NCBI GenBank assembly: GCA_905221605.1
Contig: CAJNDS010002489.1
Coordinates: 332,022-396,021, forward strand
Direction: 5' to 3'
Length of the DNA: 64,000 nucleotides
DNA from: Symbiodinium natans
Lineage: Eukaryota > Sar > Dinophyceae > Suessiales > Symbiodiniaceae
Within the stretch, counting starts at the first letter, position 1. The number at the start of each line of letters is the position of its first letter. The notes below the pieces were generated by a model. That model saw only the letters and a list, made by a program, of their open reading frames with translations, made no database searches and was not told where the DNA came from. A program made the translations under genes and the position numbers. This document shows, piece after piece, positions 12,051-24,465 of this stretch.

Positions 12051-12661
12051 AACATGCGAAGGCAAGCATTAGCATTGGGGTAAGGTTTCTTGGAGTTGAA
12101 ACACCCCCACCATGCTGGAAGATTGGGCACAGGATCCAAGCTGGGCTTTGTTGTTGCGTGGTCATTCCTGGAGGGTGTAATTTTGCTTTCCCATGGCATT
12201 GATGCTGTGTGATTGGCTAACAAAGAACATATTATTTGAAACCGGCCTTTTATGCCGGAACCTCAACCTTCAACCCTGAAACTCCATGCTCTGGGCAGAT
12301 TCTGGCGTCAGAGCTATCGTCCGAGAAAGGATGGTGGTTACAAGCCAACTAGAAGCCCTGCAGCCCCAAAGACCTAGGGTTTAGGGTTTAGGGTTTAGGG
12401 TTTAGGGTACCCTTACCTCAGAAGGCTCCTGACAGCCTACGTCCTGCGATGACCCCATGTCGACCTAACTCCGCACGCCGGAGCCCCTTAGTTGTCCGAG
12501 GCGAGAATCTCGACTCTCATACTGTCCTGGCCGAAAGTTTAGGGCCTAGGCTGTTTGACGGAAGGACCCACGCAAGGGGATCATCAAGCCTGGGTCACCC
12601 AAGCAGGTGTAAATTTGGGTTTAGGGTTTAGGGTTTAGGGTTTAGGGTTTAGGGTTTAGGA

Positions 12662-13757
12662 TCCCCGACCATTCTTCAGCGGCAGTGTAGTCGGCAAGCA
12701 GCCTTAAGCACCCTGAGCCCAAACAACCTCGCCCCAAGATCCTCAACAAAAGCTTGCACTGCAGCAGGCTGCTCATAGGCATCCAGCATCAACCTTGCGG
12801 TCTCTCATGATGATTCGCGCAATCAGGCAATGAAGTCTTATGTATATGGGAAGCCCCGCATTGCGAACTTTGTGCCCATTGTGACTGCGAGCCTCAACGT
12901 GCCTCAACGAATGATGATGTGAGGAAGGGAGGGGTCCGGGGGAGGGTTCTGGTTCGAGTCTAGTTGTGACAACAAGCGAAGGTTGGGTCGAAACTGAAAC
13001 GCGTTCCTTACAATGGTGACCCAACCAATTCACAATGAGGACCCCTGTATGGTTCAAGGGCGCCTTTCCCGCTTGAGGGGTCATGCTGGGCTCCCTGGGA
13101 AGTTTAACCCTATAGGCGTGCAATCAGGACATTTGCGACTAAGCGCTGAGCGCCTCCCACCCCAAAGTCGGAACAACCCTTTCTTTCTCCAGCGACTTTA
13201 ATCACCAAAAAGGCGGTGTAGCTTGCCACATCCCTAAGCATATGCCTTAGATGGACCCTCGAACGTGTCGGCGCACCCTAAACCCTCAACCCTTGCCAGG
13301 GGGCAGGGTCGGACCTTCGTGAACGGAAGTCGATCCATTCAGCTCGTTTTTCACGACCGCGTACAGCTGCTCTTCCACCAAGAACGAATAGCGCCAGCCC
13401 AGGACGAACTGGAAGCACGGCGCTGTTCCCCCGAACCCTACACAGCCCGTTGCCCATTGGGTTTAGGGTTCAGGGTGCAGGGTTTAGGTTTCCGATCCCT
13501 GTGTGTTTTTCACCCCTCGAAGCCAGAACGCTAACCAGCCAAGCAGTGTCATAGGTACGTCGTTACAAGCAGCGTTATGCCCACCCTCACTTGCGTACCT
13601 GTCTGCTATAGGTACAAAGCACTAAACCCCAAACCCTAAATCCCCTCAAACAGCCTAGACCTGAGCCTCAACAATCCCCCAACAATGCAAGATGCAGGGC
13701 TGGGCCTTGTTAAATATGAAGAACTTGCCCTTTCTGTGAACCCCCCCACCCCTCCAC
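12662..13757. other. Non-coding stretch
   Basis: Only short overlapping frames and isolated telomere-like words (13274, 13459, 13622). Confidence 0.5.
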
Positions 13758-13864
13758 CTTGGAGGTTCATGGGTAGATATAGGTAGGGTTATATGTAGGG
13801 TAACGACACTTCTAACCTTACTTAGGGTACTCATAACCCTACTTATAACTACCCATGAACCTCC
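13758..13864. repeat. Family A fold-back element
   Basis: CTTGGAGGTTCATGGGTAG pairs with CTACCCATGAACCTCC. The inner halves (AGGTAGGGTTATA and ATAACCCTACTTATAA) also pair, so nearly the whole ~107 bp folds back. Confidence 0.8.
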
Positions 13865-14769
13865 TACTCTAGGTTGGCCCTTCTACAGTCCTGAAGCTCT
13901 CCTGAAACCTGGATCTTCTGGTGGACTGAGGAGCTCGACCCTCAGAACCGCTTCAGGGCTTAGATTCCCGCACCTCGTACGGACTCGGGTAGAAGAGTCC
14001 TGGACATCAAGGGGCACCCTAAAAACTACATAAATATTTTCCATATAAGGGTAGTAAAGGTGATTCTCTTTCATGTTTTGGGGCTCTTCAGCAAAGAGTA
14101 GTAAGGAGCGTGGTTTGCAAGGCTTTGGCTCAGCCCTGAACTCTGAATCCTAAGCACGGCGCTAAAAAAAATTTGAACCCCAAGAGTCCTCAAGCCCCGA
14201 GCGTGGTCGAACCCTGGTCTGTGCGGGGCATTAGCACTTCTTAGCAGGAAGCCGCGCATCAGTGCTTAACCTGAACCTGGCAGCAACCATGGTAATGAAC
14301 TGCACTGCCCCCGTCCCCCCACCTCCGCCCCACCCGAAAAAAAATAAAATGAGGTGCCCTTGTCCGGGCCTCGGAAGAATATACGGTGAACGTACAACCC
14401 TTTGCAATTGGACAGCTGGCCCCAAAAGCGCGCATACGAGGTGTGGGCAAGCTCCATCAACTCCCAACGCAAGCTGCACTCACCTCGAATGTCGTAATCG
14501 TATGATGTTTCGTTGTGTTTCCTCAGCCCTCAGCCGATATCCCACCTGGCTCACGGACCAGCCGAAGGATTCCAGAGCTCCTCAAGGGAGGCACTGAGGC
14601 TTGTGTTCCCAAGGAGCATGCTTTTGTTTGTATCGGTGTACACATGCATGTGGTGGTTCTTTTTCCATGGACCAAACTCGAAGGTAGAACTGCTTGTGCA
14701 GTATGTATTCGAGCGCATTCCCTCTATTCCCAAGCGCTGCTGTTGACATAAGGGCGACCTTTTTAGGGT

Positions 14770-14860
14770 ACAAGAGTAAGAGTAAGAGTAAGAATAAGGA
14801 GTAAGAGTAAGAGTAAGAGTAAGAGTAAGAGTAAGAGTAAGAGTAAGAGTAAGAGTAAGC
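14770..14860 (+). repeat. (GAGTAA)n microsatellite
   Basis: About fifteen hexamer units immediately before a GCCGCC stretch and the AGT tract. Confidence 0.95.
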
Positions 14861-14880
14861 GCCGCCGCCGCCGTCATCGC

Positions 14881-15200
<320 letters not shown>

Positions 15201-15999
15201 TGGTCGTTGTCGTCGTCACGGTAATATCAGTAGCAGTAGCAGGAGCAAGAGCAGAAGGCAAGACACCGGTTGTAGCACACCAGCTTGAACGTGGGGGAAC
15301 ACTCCAAAGAGCTTACAGTACCCTTCGCAATCCTTTGTGAGGGCAGCACGTTCCTGTTTCCTTAACCCCCTAAACACCACAAACGAGAAATACTGCCTCT
15401 TCCACCAGCAAAAGCTTCAGGCGATACCCTGGCGCGTTTGCCCGCGGACTCTGCTTCAGGTGTGCATCCTTCATGGAGGGAGGCAGTAGGTGCCAAGCTC
15501 TTGCAACTTTAGGTACAGTACCCAAACGAAAACTGCAACTGGGAGTCCAGAACCCTCTTAAGATTTTAATCGTAATCTTAATGACGTTTAGGGATTTGGG
15601 TTTAGAGTCTGGGGTTTAGGGGTCTTGAACATTCAGGATAGATATAAGCAGAGAAATAAGGTCATACCAGCTATAACTATAGCTGCGCTACTCAGAACCC
15701 CACGTATTATACTAGCCCTGAACCTTCAAGCAAGTCCCATTCACACTCCCCCGTCCTGTTCTCGACAATGACGGAGGCTTGGGCCTCCGATGCTCAGCAA
15801 AGTCATGGCCAAAGGCTCCTAAAAATGATGCCGGAATACTAAAACAAGATATGTCCATATATAGTTTTTAATGTAACATATTAAGCCCAAAGCCAACCCA
15901 AACCTAAACCCTCAATCCAAAAGCCCTGAGCCGCATGATGCAGGCAGGCCACATTGATCATCAATGCCTCCTCCGTGCCATTGACCTGAACTCTACATA
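15201..15999. other. Non-coding stretch
   Basis: No gene seen. One TTTAGGG-like decayed word cluster at 15589-15620. Confidence 0.5.
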
Positions 16000-16106
16000 C
16001 TTGGAGGTTCATGGGTAGTTTGAAGTACTGTTAGAAGTAGAATAACTAAAATTATAACCTTACTTAGGCTACCTGTAACGCTTCTTACTACCCATGAACC
16101 TCCAAG
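16000..16106. repeat. Family A fold-back element, best-preserved ends
   Basis: Left CTTGGAGGTTCATGGGTAGT and right ACTACCCATGAACCTCCAAG are perfect complements. TA lies on both outer sides (15998-15999 and 16107-16108). This is the clearest evidence that the family has about 20-bp terminal inverted repeats and a TA target. Confidence 0.85.
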
Positions 16107-16744
16107 TATCTCACAAGCGCCATATGCTTGAACAATCAACCCTGGAACCCTGTCTCGCATCCGGCCAAGCAACCCTTATTAATTTCATTTTGTTGAATTC
16201 TACCGGTTGCCGGACAAGCTGCTTGAGGTCCTAATCCGCCTCACCAAACTCCTTTTAAGCTGCTTAGGGCAAGGTGCCAAATGCTCCAGCGGCTCTGGTG
16301 CATAAACCAAGGGCCCGCGGACGATGCGCTCGTCGCCGGTCAGACTATCAACGAGGCGGTGGTACTGCGTCTTCCTCGGCAAAGCCAAATCGCCGCAAAC
16401 TCAACGAGAAGAACGCAAATGCAGCCCGATATGCCCCGCAAGGCCATCCCAACCTTCCCTTGTCGTCAGACTCTGCAGAAGTACAGCAGGCGTGCACACG
16501 CACACCCACACTTTTCAACGCTGCCCGGTTGGCCCACCAACATGCTGGCAACAAACAGGAGCACGAGAATCTGGCGGGACATGCAGCACAAGCGGCAACC
16601 ACATGGCTCAACATCCTAGTGAGACTTCCAGCATGTTGAACAAGAACATCCTGCACTTTTCAAACACACATCCTTCCAGCACACACATGTGGTATGGAGG
16701 AAGCAACTGCGACGGAGCTTGAACATCAATGATGTCACACGCAC

Positions 16745-16935
16745 AGCTTGCAGGTACATCAACCTGCGTGCACGAATCCCAGCTTCTGAACGAGGGCCGC
16801 TCTGCTGTTCTGTGCGAAAAGCCAAGCGAAGGTCGATCCCTTAACAAACATGTCAGTTAGGATGTTCCCCCTTATAGAAGGCGGATGTGCTTCCTGATGC
16901 ACGTGCTCTGAGCGGTATGGATTCCCCCAACACAT
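16745..16935 (-). pseudogene. Possible remnant of a copia RNase H C-terminus
   Basis: Minus-strand translation gives ILTDMFVKGSTFAW followed by LVQKLGFVHAG. This resembles the 'LADxFTKxL...LxxKLGxv' end of copia RNase H. A family B half-arm (GGATGTTCCCCCTTATA at about 16859-16876) sits directly upstream and may have interrupted it. No RT or integrase motif is visible nearby, so the call is weak. Confidence 0.25.
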
Positions 16936-17227
16936 GCACACACACACACACACAGACTACTAAACAGCAAAAGAAATATCAGCAATGATCATATGAAAGC
17001 CTTAATTTCAGAAATGGTGTAAGTAGAACATGATATTTGCAATGGCATGAGCCATGTCAGCATCATGGTTCTCACCTCTATATATGGTCTTGAGCTGCTA
17101 ATTGCCTCCGGGTTGGCCAGGAGACTCCCTAGGCTCAACCTCACGACACCCTCGTCATGCCATCACTTCAAGAACATCAGTGGCCCAGTGCAGACAACAT
17201 GAACAAGCCCATCAGCAAGCAAAAGCC

Positions 17228-17265
17228 GAACGACATAACCCTAAACCCTAAACCCTAAACCCTAA
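17228..17265 (+). repeat. CCCTAAA array
   Basis: Five units. Confidence 0.85.
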
Positions 17266-17572
17266 AGTGGCGGCTGAGCGGCTGGAGCTGAAACCTAGGT
17301 GATGCAAGAAGGGTGGCGCAGAGATTCAGGGTTTGGCAGATTTAGGGTGTTGCAGGAGATTGCCCAAAATGAGGACGGCAATGAGCAGACTCCGGAAGAT
17401 TCTGGATTGAGCAGGGGCCTTGCCTTACCTCAACCTTAAACTGTAGGGCTTAGACCGTCGGACTGTAAGTCTAAGAGAGTAGGGCTGGATTTCGCAGTGG
17501 GCATGCGGGTTTGTGCCCAAAGAAAAATGCTGCTTGATCCGAGCTGTTCTTGTTGTGCATGCTGTTGGTCTC

Positions 17573-17635
17573 TCCCTCTCTCCCTCTCTCCCTCTCTCCC
17601 TCTCTCCCTCCCTCTCTCCCTCTCTCCCTACTCTC
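17573..17635 (+). repeat. (CTCTCCCT)n microsatellite
   Basis: About eight units of CTCTCCCT with one shortened unit. Confidence 0.95.
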
Positions 17636-17748
17636 CCAGCAGGAAGAGCAAATAACTAAACAACTCTGTGGAGGGTGTGGAGCCTTCAGAGCGAAGCGAG
17701 AACCCTATTCTACACCCTGAATTTGTGGAAGGTTGGAGGATCTACTAC

Positions 17749-17885
17749 TTGCTTAAGAGCCCGCCAAAATTGCAAAACAACAATCCCTATGTTGCCCTTT
17801 AAAAGGAATAAGATTTTATATAATAATTATACTAAAAGGAATAAGATTTTATATAATAATTAAATTTTTGGGGGGTTGTAAGCAA
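17749..17885. repeat. Family C fold-back element with internal duplication
   Basis: TTGCTTAAGAGCCCGCCAAAA pairs loosely with TTTTTGGGGGGTTGTAAGCAA. The middle has two direct copies of AGGAATAAGATTTTATATAA. Confidence 0.65.
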
Positions 17886-18292
17886 ATGGTAGGGATCCTA
17901 GAAGCCTCAAAGTTTAGCCTCGCAGCTTCGGCCTCACTCGCTCCACGTCCTGGGAGGAACTGTCTTGCAGGTTTAGGGTTCAGGGTTCAGGGTTTAGGGT
18001 TTAGGGTTTAGGGTGGCATGCGCGTCGCGCTCTGCAAACGGGGTCGCGCGCTCGTTGCGCGAATACGTCGCAACCTCAAAGCTAAGGCTTTCGCTGTGAA
18101 AAAGTAAAAAAGAAGCCTGTGGGCAACAGGCCGCTGACTTATGAGTCGCGCGTGAGTTGGCGGACCTTTTTTTCCCTCAACCCGAAACCCTTAAGCTTTT
18201 GTCTGCAGCCGCTGGAGGGTTTCAATGCTCATCCCTGCCCAACCCCGACAGCAAACCCTACTTATATCTACCAATGAATCTCCAAGTAGCCC

Positions 18293-18342
18293 TAAACCCT
18301 AAACTCTAAACCCTAACCCTAAACCCTAAACCCTAAACCCTA
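18293..18342 (+). repeat. CCCTAAA array next to a family A half copy
   Basis: Seven units, directly after a right family A arm (CTACCAATGAATCTCCAAG, about 18268-18286). Confidence 0.85.
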
Positions 18343-18713
18343 CGCCCTAAAGTTTCAGGGATGTCGGGTTGTTGGGTCACACAACGCATGACGGAGTCCT
18401 CCATCGGGAGCTGCCACACAAGGCCGGGTCCAAGCACGTGCCGTAGCTCCTCCGGCCCCTAAACTTAGGGTTTAGGGTTCAGGGCTTAGGGTTTAGAGTT
18501 TAGGGTTCTCCTACTGCACCATTGATGGGGTAGTATTTTAAAATGATCAGATCGGGTTGTGCATTCATAAGAATGTGCAATGATTTTCAACAACGACCCA
18601 GCAAGTGTAGGAGTGTAGGAGTCATATTTTACAATAGAATTGGTGTTCTTTTTGTTTTTTCTTTGGGGGGGGGGGAGGGCGGGGCATTTATACTCTGGAC
18701 ATACTTGGAGGTC

Positions 18714-18815
18714 CATGGGTAGTAATAAGGAGGGTTATAGGCAGGATAGCTCTAGTCTTAACTTTGTTTGGGGTGCTTCTAAACCTACTCATATAAGTAC
18801 CCATGAACCTCCAAG
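18714..18815. repeat. Family A fold-back element
   Basis: CTTGGAGGTCCATGGGTAG pairs with TACCCATGAACCTCCAAG. TA precedes the left end, but TG follows the right end. Confidence 0.75.
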
Positions 18816-18956
18816 TGCAGAGGTTAGAAGGGGACGCTGTTGGTACCCAGGAGGCTCCTGTAGTATATATCTCTTGGAGGGACTGGGCCCTGAATCCTAT
18901 GCTCGGAACCCCCCCCCCCCCCCCCGCCCCCCCAAGATAGGTGGATCTGGACCCAA

Positions 18957-19055
18957 AGAGCCCAATACCCCTTAACTAAGCAAGATTCCTTAAATCATAA
19001 TAAGGATCCCTTTATAATTTAAGGTATATTCCTTATTTAAGGGGTATTGGGCTCT
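18957..19055. repeat. 99-bp element with perfect 19-bp inverted ends
   Basis: AGAGCCCAATACCCCTTAA and TTAAGGGGTATTGGGCTCT are exact complements. The middle (TAAGGATCCCTTTATAATTTAAGG) is AT-rich and partly self-complementary. No second copy seen in the window. Confidence 0.65.
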
Positions 19056-19151
19056 CTGGGGAAAAGCCGTCCTTTGTTTCGGGTTTCGGGTTTCGTGAGC
19101 TGCAGGGCCGGATTCAGCACATGGGATGCGGTGTCTCAACCCCCAAGTCTG

Positions 19152-19269
19152 AACCCCCCCCCTTCCCCCCCCCCCCCCCCCCCAAAAAAAAAAGGATAAT
19201 AGAAAATAATAATAATAAGAAGAAGAATAGAAAAAATAATAATAATAATAGAACTAATAATAATAAACT
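19152..19269 (+). repeat. Poly(C), poly(A), AAT-rich simple sequence
   Basis: Runs of C and A are followed by AATAATAAG and AATAATAATAG units. Confidence 0.9.
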
Positions 19270-19414
19270 CCAAGCCTATAGGAGCCCTGAGTCCAAATGG
19301 GAACCAGCTTTAGGATTTAGGGTTTAGGGAGCCGGCCAGAAGACCCCGAAATCCCCGTTGCCCCCTGCAGGGCCTGCGATCTCCGGTTCTTCAAGACCTG
19401 AATGGCGGGAAAGG

Positions 19415-19460
19415 GTTTAGGGTTTAGGGTTTCGGGTTTAGGGTTTAGGGTTCAGGGATC
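19415..19460 (-). repeat. TTTAGGG array
   Basis: Short array with TTTCGGG and TTCAGGG variants. Confidence 0.8.
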
Positions 19461-19872
19461 AGGGTTCAGGGTGCTGGTCAGGAGAATGATTGGTCAGCCA
19501 ATGTTGGCAATTCGTTCACTCGTGAGATACCGCAGTGCTTGCCCTTCCAGTGGCTTTTGTGTCTGCGGCTTCTCGGGCGGAAGTAAACATCGCCCTGCAG
19601 CTTGTGTGGGGGCTGTTCGGCTTCGGGTCCTGCCTTAGATGCCGACTGGTAAGGCATCTTAATGATGAGGATAAACGGACCAGAATTCGAAAACCAGTCT
19701 ACTATAAGCTCTGGGGTTAAGGCCTGCAACGTGGGGCAGATGAGCGCTCTCTGAGCTCCTCACAGCGAACTCAAGCGTCGCAATGCGCGGCACTTTCCGA
19801 ACTTCCTTGCGAGCGCATGGCCGCCACAGTGACTCTCCCCAGGAAAATGAAAGAACCTTGTGAAACCCAAAT

Positions 19873-19974
19873 GGGGCTTTACGAAGATACGGGACCCCTC
19901 ATATGGACCCCAAATAGTGGGATTCCCCTGCAATAAGGACCCCAAGAAGGTATCTCCTAATTTCGGAAACCCCC
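19873..19974. repeat. Family D fold-back element
   Basis: GGGGCTTTACGAAGATACGGG pairs with CTCCTAATTTCGGAAACCCCC. The middle has CCCCAAATAGTGGGATTCCCC and AATAAGGACCCC, the complement of the motif in the 35905 copy, so it lies in reverse orientation. Confidence 0.7.
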
Positions 19975-20392
19975 AAGTCTCTTGTGGAGACTCGCCTGCC
20001 GCCTACCAGGCTCAAGCCAGGCTAAAGCCTTCAAGATGCAAGTAAGGGCAGTACAATGAGCTCAGTTCAGGATGGTGGCCGGGTGCGCTAGCCTATGCAG
20101 CCTTTGAAACACTGAACCAGGAACAACCAACAGCTCTCTTGCAGAGTTGAGATTGGAAAGATCGCCCATTGCTTGCGCTTGCTTCATTATGGCTTAATTC
20201 GACAAGTTCGAGTTAAAGTTAAGGTTTAGGCGCGCCAAACGGGGGCTGGCCAGGAAAGGAGTCTGGGTCTGGATCAGATGGCACCGCACTCGCTCCACTT
20301 CAACATTCGCACACATTCCTGCGGTGCTTCGATGCTTTTGAGTGGGGAGGATCGCTCGGGGAAGCCCTTGTGGGCATCATCTCCAACCGCCC

Positions 20393-20578
20393 CAACCCTA
20401 AACCCTATAAACTTAAGCTATCACTCACCACCCCCAACCGCCCCAACCCTAACCCCCAAACCCCAAACCCCAAACCCCAAACCCCAAACCCCAAACCCCA
20501 AACCCCAAACCCCAAACCCCAAACCCCAAACCCCAAACCCCAAACCCTAAACCCTAAACCCTAAACATCCCTAAACCC
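20393..20578 (+). repeat. CCCCAAA array with CCCTAAA ends
   Basis: From about 20452 to 20543 roughly thirteen perfect CCCCAAA units run between CCCTAAA units. A single T-to-C variant has been homogenised across a block. Confidence 0.95.
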
Positions 20579-20580
20579 TA

Positions 20581-21747
20581 AACCTGCCTGTGCTGGTCAA
20601 GGCTCCCAGCCCTCACGTTGCTGATGTGGCCAGAGGATCAAAGTGCCCGGGCCATCCCTGCCCAGGGGGGGGTCTCCGCATGGGGTGGTGACGTTTCAAG
20701 CCTCAGCCTTAAATCCTAAGCCACTCTGAAACCCTGTAAGTTTAAGGGTTTAGGGTTGCGGTTGAGGGTTGAAGCCCCTGTAAACTCTTGAGCCCACCCG
20801 TAAGGCCAGAATCCCGAAGCAGTTCTCAGGGGCCTAGGATCTTGGGTGGCAACGTGCCAGGGTGGTCTCTGCTGCGAGAGCCGGGTTTAGGGGTTTAAAC
20901 TCTCTCACACTCTAAACCCTAAACCCTAAACCCTAAACAGTCACGGCAGGCAGGGCCCGACTTCTCACACCCTGGGGTTTAGGGTTTAGGGTTTAGGATG
21001 TTCAGGGTTTAGGGCAAGTTCGTCTGGGGTCCATAGAACTACACCTGCCCTGACAGGCGCTTCCCTACTTTCGGAAACCCCCAGATAGGCTAGGATGCAT
21101 TGAAGTTGGCATCGCCGACAAGAAAGAGTGGTACGCCGCGCTTCTACCCCCCAAACATATCTAGAAACAAAGGGTTTTTGCCACCCGCCAAGCAGACACG
21201 CCGCACTGCAAAGGGTTTGGGGTTTAGGGTTGGGGGTTTAGGGTATCCCAGCTCATGCAACTGGACTTCCCCATGAACCCTTTTGCATGGGAGCCCAGGA
21301 TGGAAAATGGATTGGGCTCTCGAGCACCTGACCCACTCGCCATACAAAGTGGGGACCACCAATTGCTCGTCCTGCCAGCTAGCCCAGAAACCGCCATGTC
21401 TTAGCTTTTAAAGCAACTTAGGTGGCTGTCTTCTCTTGCTTGGTTTGATTCGGTCAACGGTAGGTACATGCCGCTGCGCTTCATAATCCTGGGGTGCCTG
21501 ACGCAGGTGCTTCTAAGGCTTCAGGGGCTCGTTTCATCCACCTCACTGCAGACCTATCCGAAGTCATAGCCCCGAAGAAATCCAAGATTGTGGCGTTGGC
21601 GTCTTGAAACCTTCTTCAGGGCCTCTTGGGTTCAGACGCTGGCGAGTCCTTTTGAATCCTTAACCCTTTCATGGTGGATCCTCTTTTATATTCCCCCCCT
21701 CTGACCCCCTTCTTTCCCTGAACCCCCAACCCCTAAGCCCACCCCCC

Positions 21748-21782
<35 letters not shown>

Positions 21783-22098
21783 TTCCCCAACCTTAAGCCC
21801 TCAACCCTAAAACCCTAACACCGATACCCTTTTTTCTCCCTAAACCCCAAACCCCCGTCGGAAGGCCATGGGGATCGAAAAGGAGCCGCTCCCCGGGGCG
21901 CCCAAAGTAAATTGGTGCCTTAAAACACGAACTTTCTTACGATGCTCGCTGTGTACCCTGCGCTTCAGTAAACCCTTAACCTTAAATCGGGTCGAGCCGG
22001 CGGGGTTCAGCCGGCTGTTCAGGGTTTTAGGGTCTAGGGTTACGTGGGCCAGTGCAGGGTCTCTAAGGCAACGAAAGAGTTGGGAGAATGTTTAGCCG
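20581..22098. other. Non-coding stretch with poly(C)
   Basis: Isolated telomere-like words (20917, 20973, 21218) and a poly(C) run of about 38 (21745-21782). No credible gene. The word CCACCCGCCAAGCAGA near 21182 also occurs near 8907. Confidence 0.6.
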
Positions 22099-22178
22099 CC
22101 CTAAACCCTAAACTTATAAACCCTAAACCCTAAACCCTAAACCCTAAACCCTAAACCCTAAACCCTAAACCCTAAACC
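22099..22178 (+). repeat. CCCTAAA array
   Basis: About eleven near-perfect units. Confidence 0.95.
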
Positions 22179-22747
22179 GTGGCAGGACGACTCCACCGGC
22201 CAAAGCGTTGGTTGATGCTTTCAAGGCGTAGCCACCATAGCGAACCCAACCCTAATTTCTCACGCCAAAGGTTCAGTCGTTACCATTAGATGGTTATGAT
22301 TAGATTAGTACCAGTATTATTAATTACTGTATGTACTACTACGCATCTTACTGTTCCATATTAACATGATAATAGTGGCGCAACAAGGTTTGAGGGTTAT
22401 TCTGAAAAGGCTCCTCTTTGAGGTTGACGATGTTCACGAGAGCTATGACGAGAAATATCACCTGCACATCTGCTGCTTGCACAAGGCTTGCTCGCCAAGC
22501 TTGCAAGGACTTGGGATGTAGATCGGAAGGTGAGGGGAGTGTTCCGTCCTAAGCAGGCCGGATTGCACCGTGCCCTAAACCCTAAACTCTAACCCTAAAC
22601 CCTAACTCCCAAAAGGGCGGGAGCCGACAAACTCCGGTCTCCCCAATCATCTCCCATCTATCCGAAACTCCTTCGGTGCGTAGGTTTGTTTCTCAGGCGG
22701 CTGGCCAGGTCTTCGTAACAAAAAGAGCATGCGAGGCCTGTCTCAAA

Positions 22748-22806
22748 GGCGCTTCTTCTTCTTCTGCTTCCTCTTCTCCTGCTTCTTCTGCTTCTGCTTC
22801 TTCTGC
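22748..22806 (+). repeat. (CTT)n / CTTCTG tract
   Basis: Imperfect CTT and CTG triplets. Confidence 0.9.
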
Positions 22807-22959
22807 GGGGCAATGAGGGTCAGGCCAAAGTTTTGCTTCTGCGCGGGCGCGCCCGAGTTCGAAGTCTGCTAAGTGCCGCTTTGGAACAGTGCACCAAGCC
22901 CTCTGGTGGTATCCCTTGGCCCTGAACCCGCAGCACCTCCCAAGTCCCTCTCCCTCTCC

Positions 22960-23103
22960 CCTCTCCCTCTGTCTCTCCCTCTCTCTTCTTCTTCTACTTC
23001 TACCCAGCGAAGAGGACCTCGTCTCCCTCTCTCTCCCACTCTCTCTCTCTCTCTCTCCCTCTCTCTCTCTCTCTCCCTCTCTCTCTCTCTCTCTCCCTCT
23101 CTC

Positions 23104-23152
<49 letters not shown>
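22960..23152 (+). repeat. (CT)n microsatellite
   Basis: CT dinucleotide with CCCT interruptions, densest from 23037 to 23152. It yields Ser/Leu-rich and Arg/Glu-rich frames that are not genes. Confidence 0.95.
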
Positions 23153-23154
<2 letters not shown>

Positions 23155-24057
23155 CTCCCTACGGCAAACCTGAAACACGAAGACACACAGCGCGTGCCGT
23201 ACAGCAAACGGCCAAGAGCCTGTTTTATTGGAAGAGGGAGGGGGCCAGTAGCAAGAGACACAGGAGGCAACTTTGCCCATGCTGGTGCAGGAACTTCATC
23301 TTTCAGCCTTAAACCCTATAAACCCTAAACCCTGAGCTCACTTTCTCGCTGCAGCTTCTGCCGACGAGGCACCAGGCCCACCAAGACCATGCCCACGCAT
23401 AAGGGGCCTTTTGGACTGTTCGGTAACCATGATTAAATTGAAAAGAGTGAAGCCAATGTTTGAACACGTGTTGATGTGGCGATTCTACAAATGGTTGGCA
23501 AAACGCTTTGCGGATGTTTGCGGTATAGGGTGGAACTGCTTCCCTTGTGCAGGGCGACAACTTGTGCAGGAACGAGATTCCCAGACCTCCTTCCCTCGCT
23601 GCACGAAGGCACATGCAAGATCGGGTTCTTTGAACGTAGCTGCGGAAGGAGATGAGACTTCGGCAGCTCGTTATAAAGCAAGGGTTGTGCAGTCTGAGAC
23701 GCCCCAGATGGACAGTTTGCACCAGCTGGTCTTCCTCGGGTCTGAAGCTATGGTTGCGGGGTTTGGGGTTGCGCTCAAAAGGGTGTGGCTTGGCTGATAG
23801 GGTAAAAGAAGGAACGCAGCTCTGAACCCGTCCACAAGCCCTCAAAACCACACCAAATCACAACACCCTGAACTTAGAGGAACTGACGCAAGCTTAAATC
23901 TTGATTTGTCAAAGTCGTTCCGGGTCTGACTTGCAACCTGTTTTGGGCTTGGGCTACCAAGCCCCCAGTCAGAAGCCCCATGCAGGCAGCACCAGCACCC
24001 CAAAATCCCCTTTAGGGCTTCCAGGGTTTAGGGTTTAGACTTTAGGGTAGCCATAAC
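23153..24057. other. Stretch with open frames on both strands, no supported gene
   Basis: A minus-strand frame (23309-23851) and an overlapping plus-strand frame (23411-23797, first ATG at 23429) are the longest. Neither shows a known motif, and they exclude each other. Confidence 0.4.
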
Positions 24058-24156
24058 TTGGGATGTTCCCCCTTATACTAACAGCCCTTCGTAGGATTAG
24101 AATAGGGGGTACTATCATCCCTATTAAGGACTGTTAGGAAAAGGGGGAACATCCCC
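24058..24156. repeat. Family B fold-back element
   Basis: TTGGGATGTTCCCCCTTATA at the left pairs with AAGGGGGAACATCCCC at the right. ACTAACAG and CTGTTAG continue the arms inward. The middle has GGGGGTACTATCATCCC. Confidence 0.75.
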
Positions 24157-24218
24157 ATCTAAAACCCTGGAGTTCTGAGCACCCTGCTTGAAGGCTGATG
24201 GGTGGCTCTGACTACTAG

Positions 24219-24345
24219 TTGCTTAAGAACGCCCCCCAACAGTTCAACAAACAATTAAGATAATCATCCCTGTACTACTTATATTATAAGGAAGAATATC
24301 CTCATTTGGGCGGGCGGGGGGGGGGGGGGGGGGGGGTGGCTTAAA
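24219..24345. repeat. Family C fold-back element
   Basis: TTGCTTAAGAACGCCCCCCA at the left. At the right, TTTGGGCGGGCGG plus a poly(G) run (about 24310-24336) ends GGCTTAA. It shares ATTATAAGGAAGAATAT with other C copies. Confidence 0.65.
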
Positions 24346-24465
24346 TAGGGTTTATTTGGAAGCTGGCACTCGGGTTTTGTTATTACCAAACCCATTCCGA
24401 CGAGGGTACGAGGCTGTCACGTGGGAAACTGGGAGTCTATGTCTTTTCGGGGTCGCCAGACATGT

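Noticed and set aside
22869-23328. Ser/Leu-rich and Arg/Glu-rich frames
   Set aside because: They are produced by the (CT)n microsatellite.
23309-23851. 180-codon minus-strand and 128-codon plus-strand frames
   Set aside because: They overlap on opposite strands, the plus frame has a TTG start, and neither shows a recognisable family; they could still be exon pieces.
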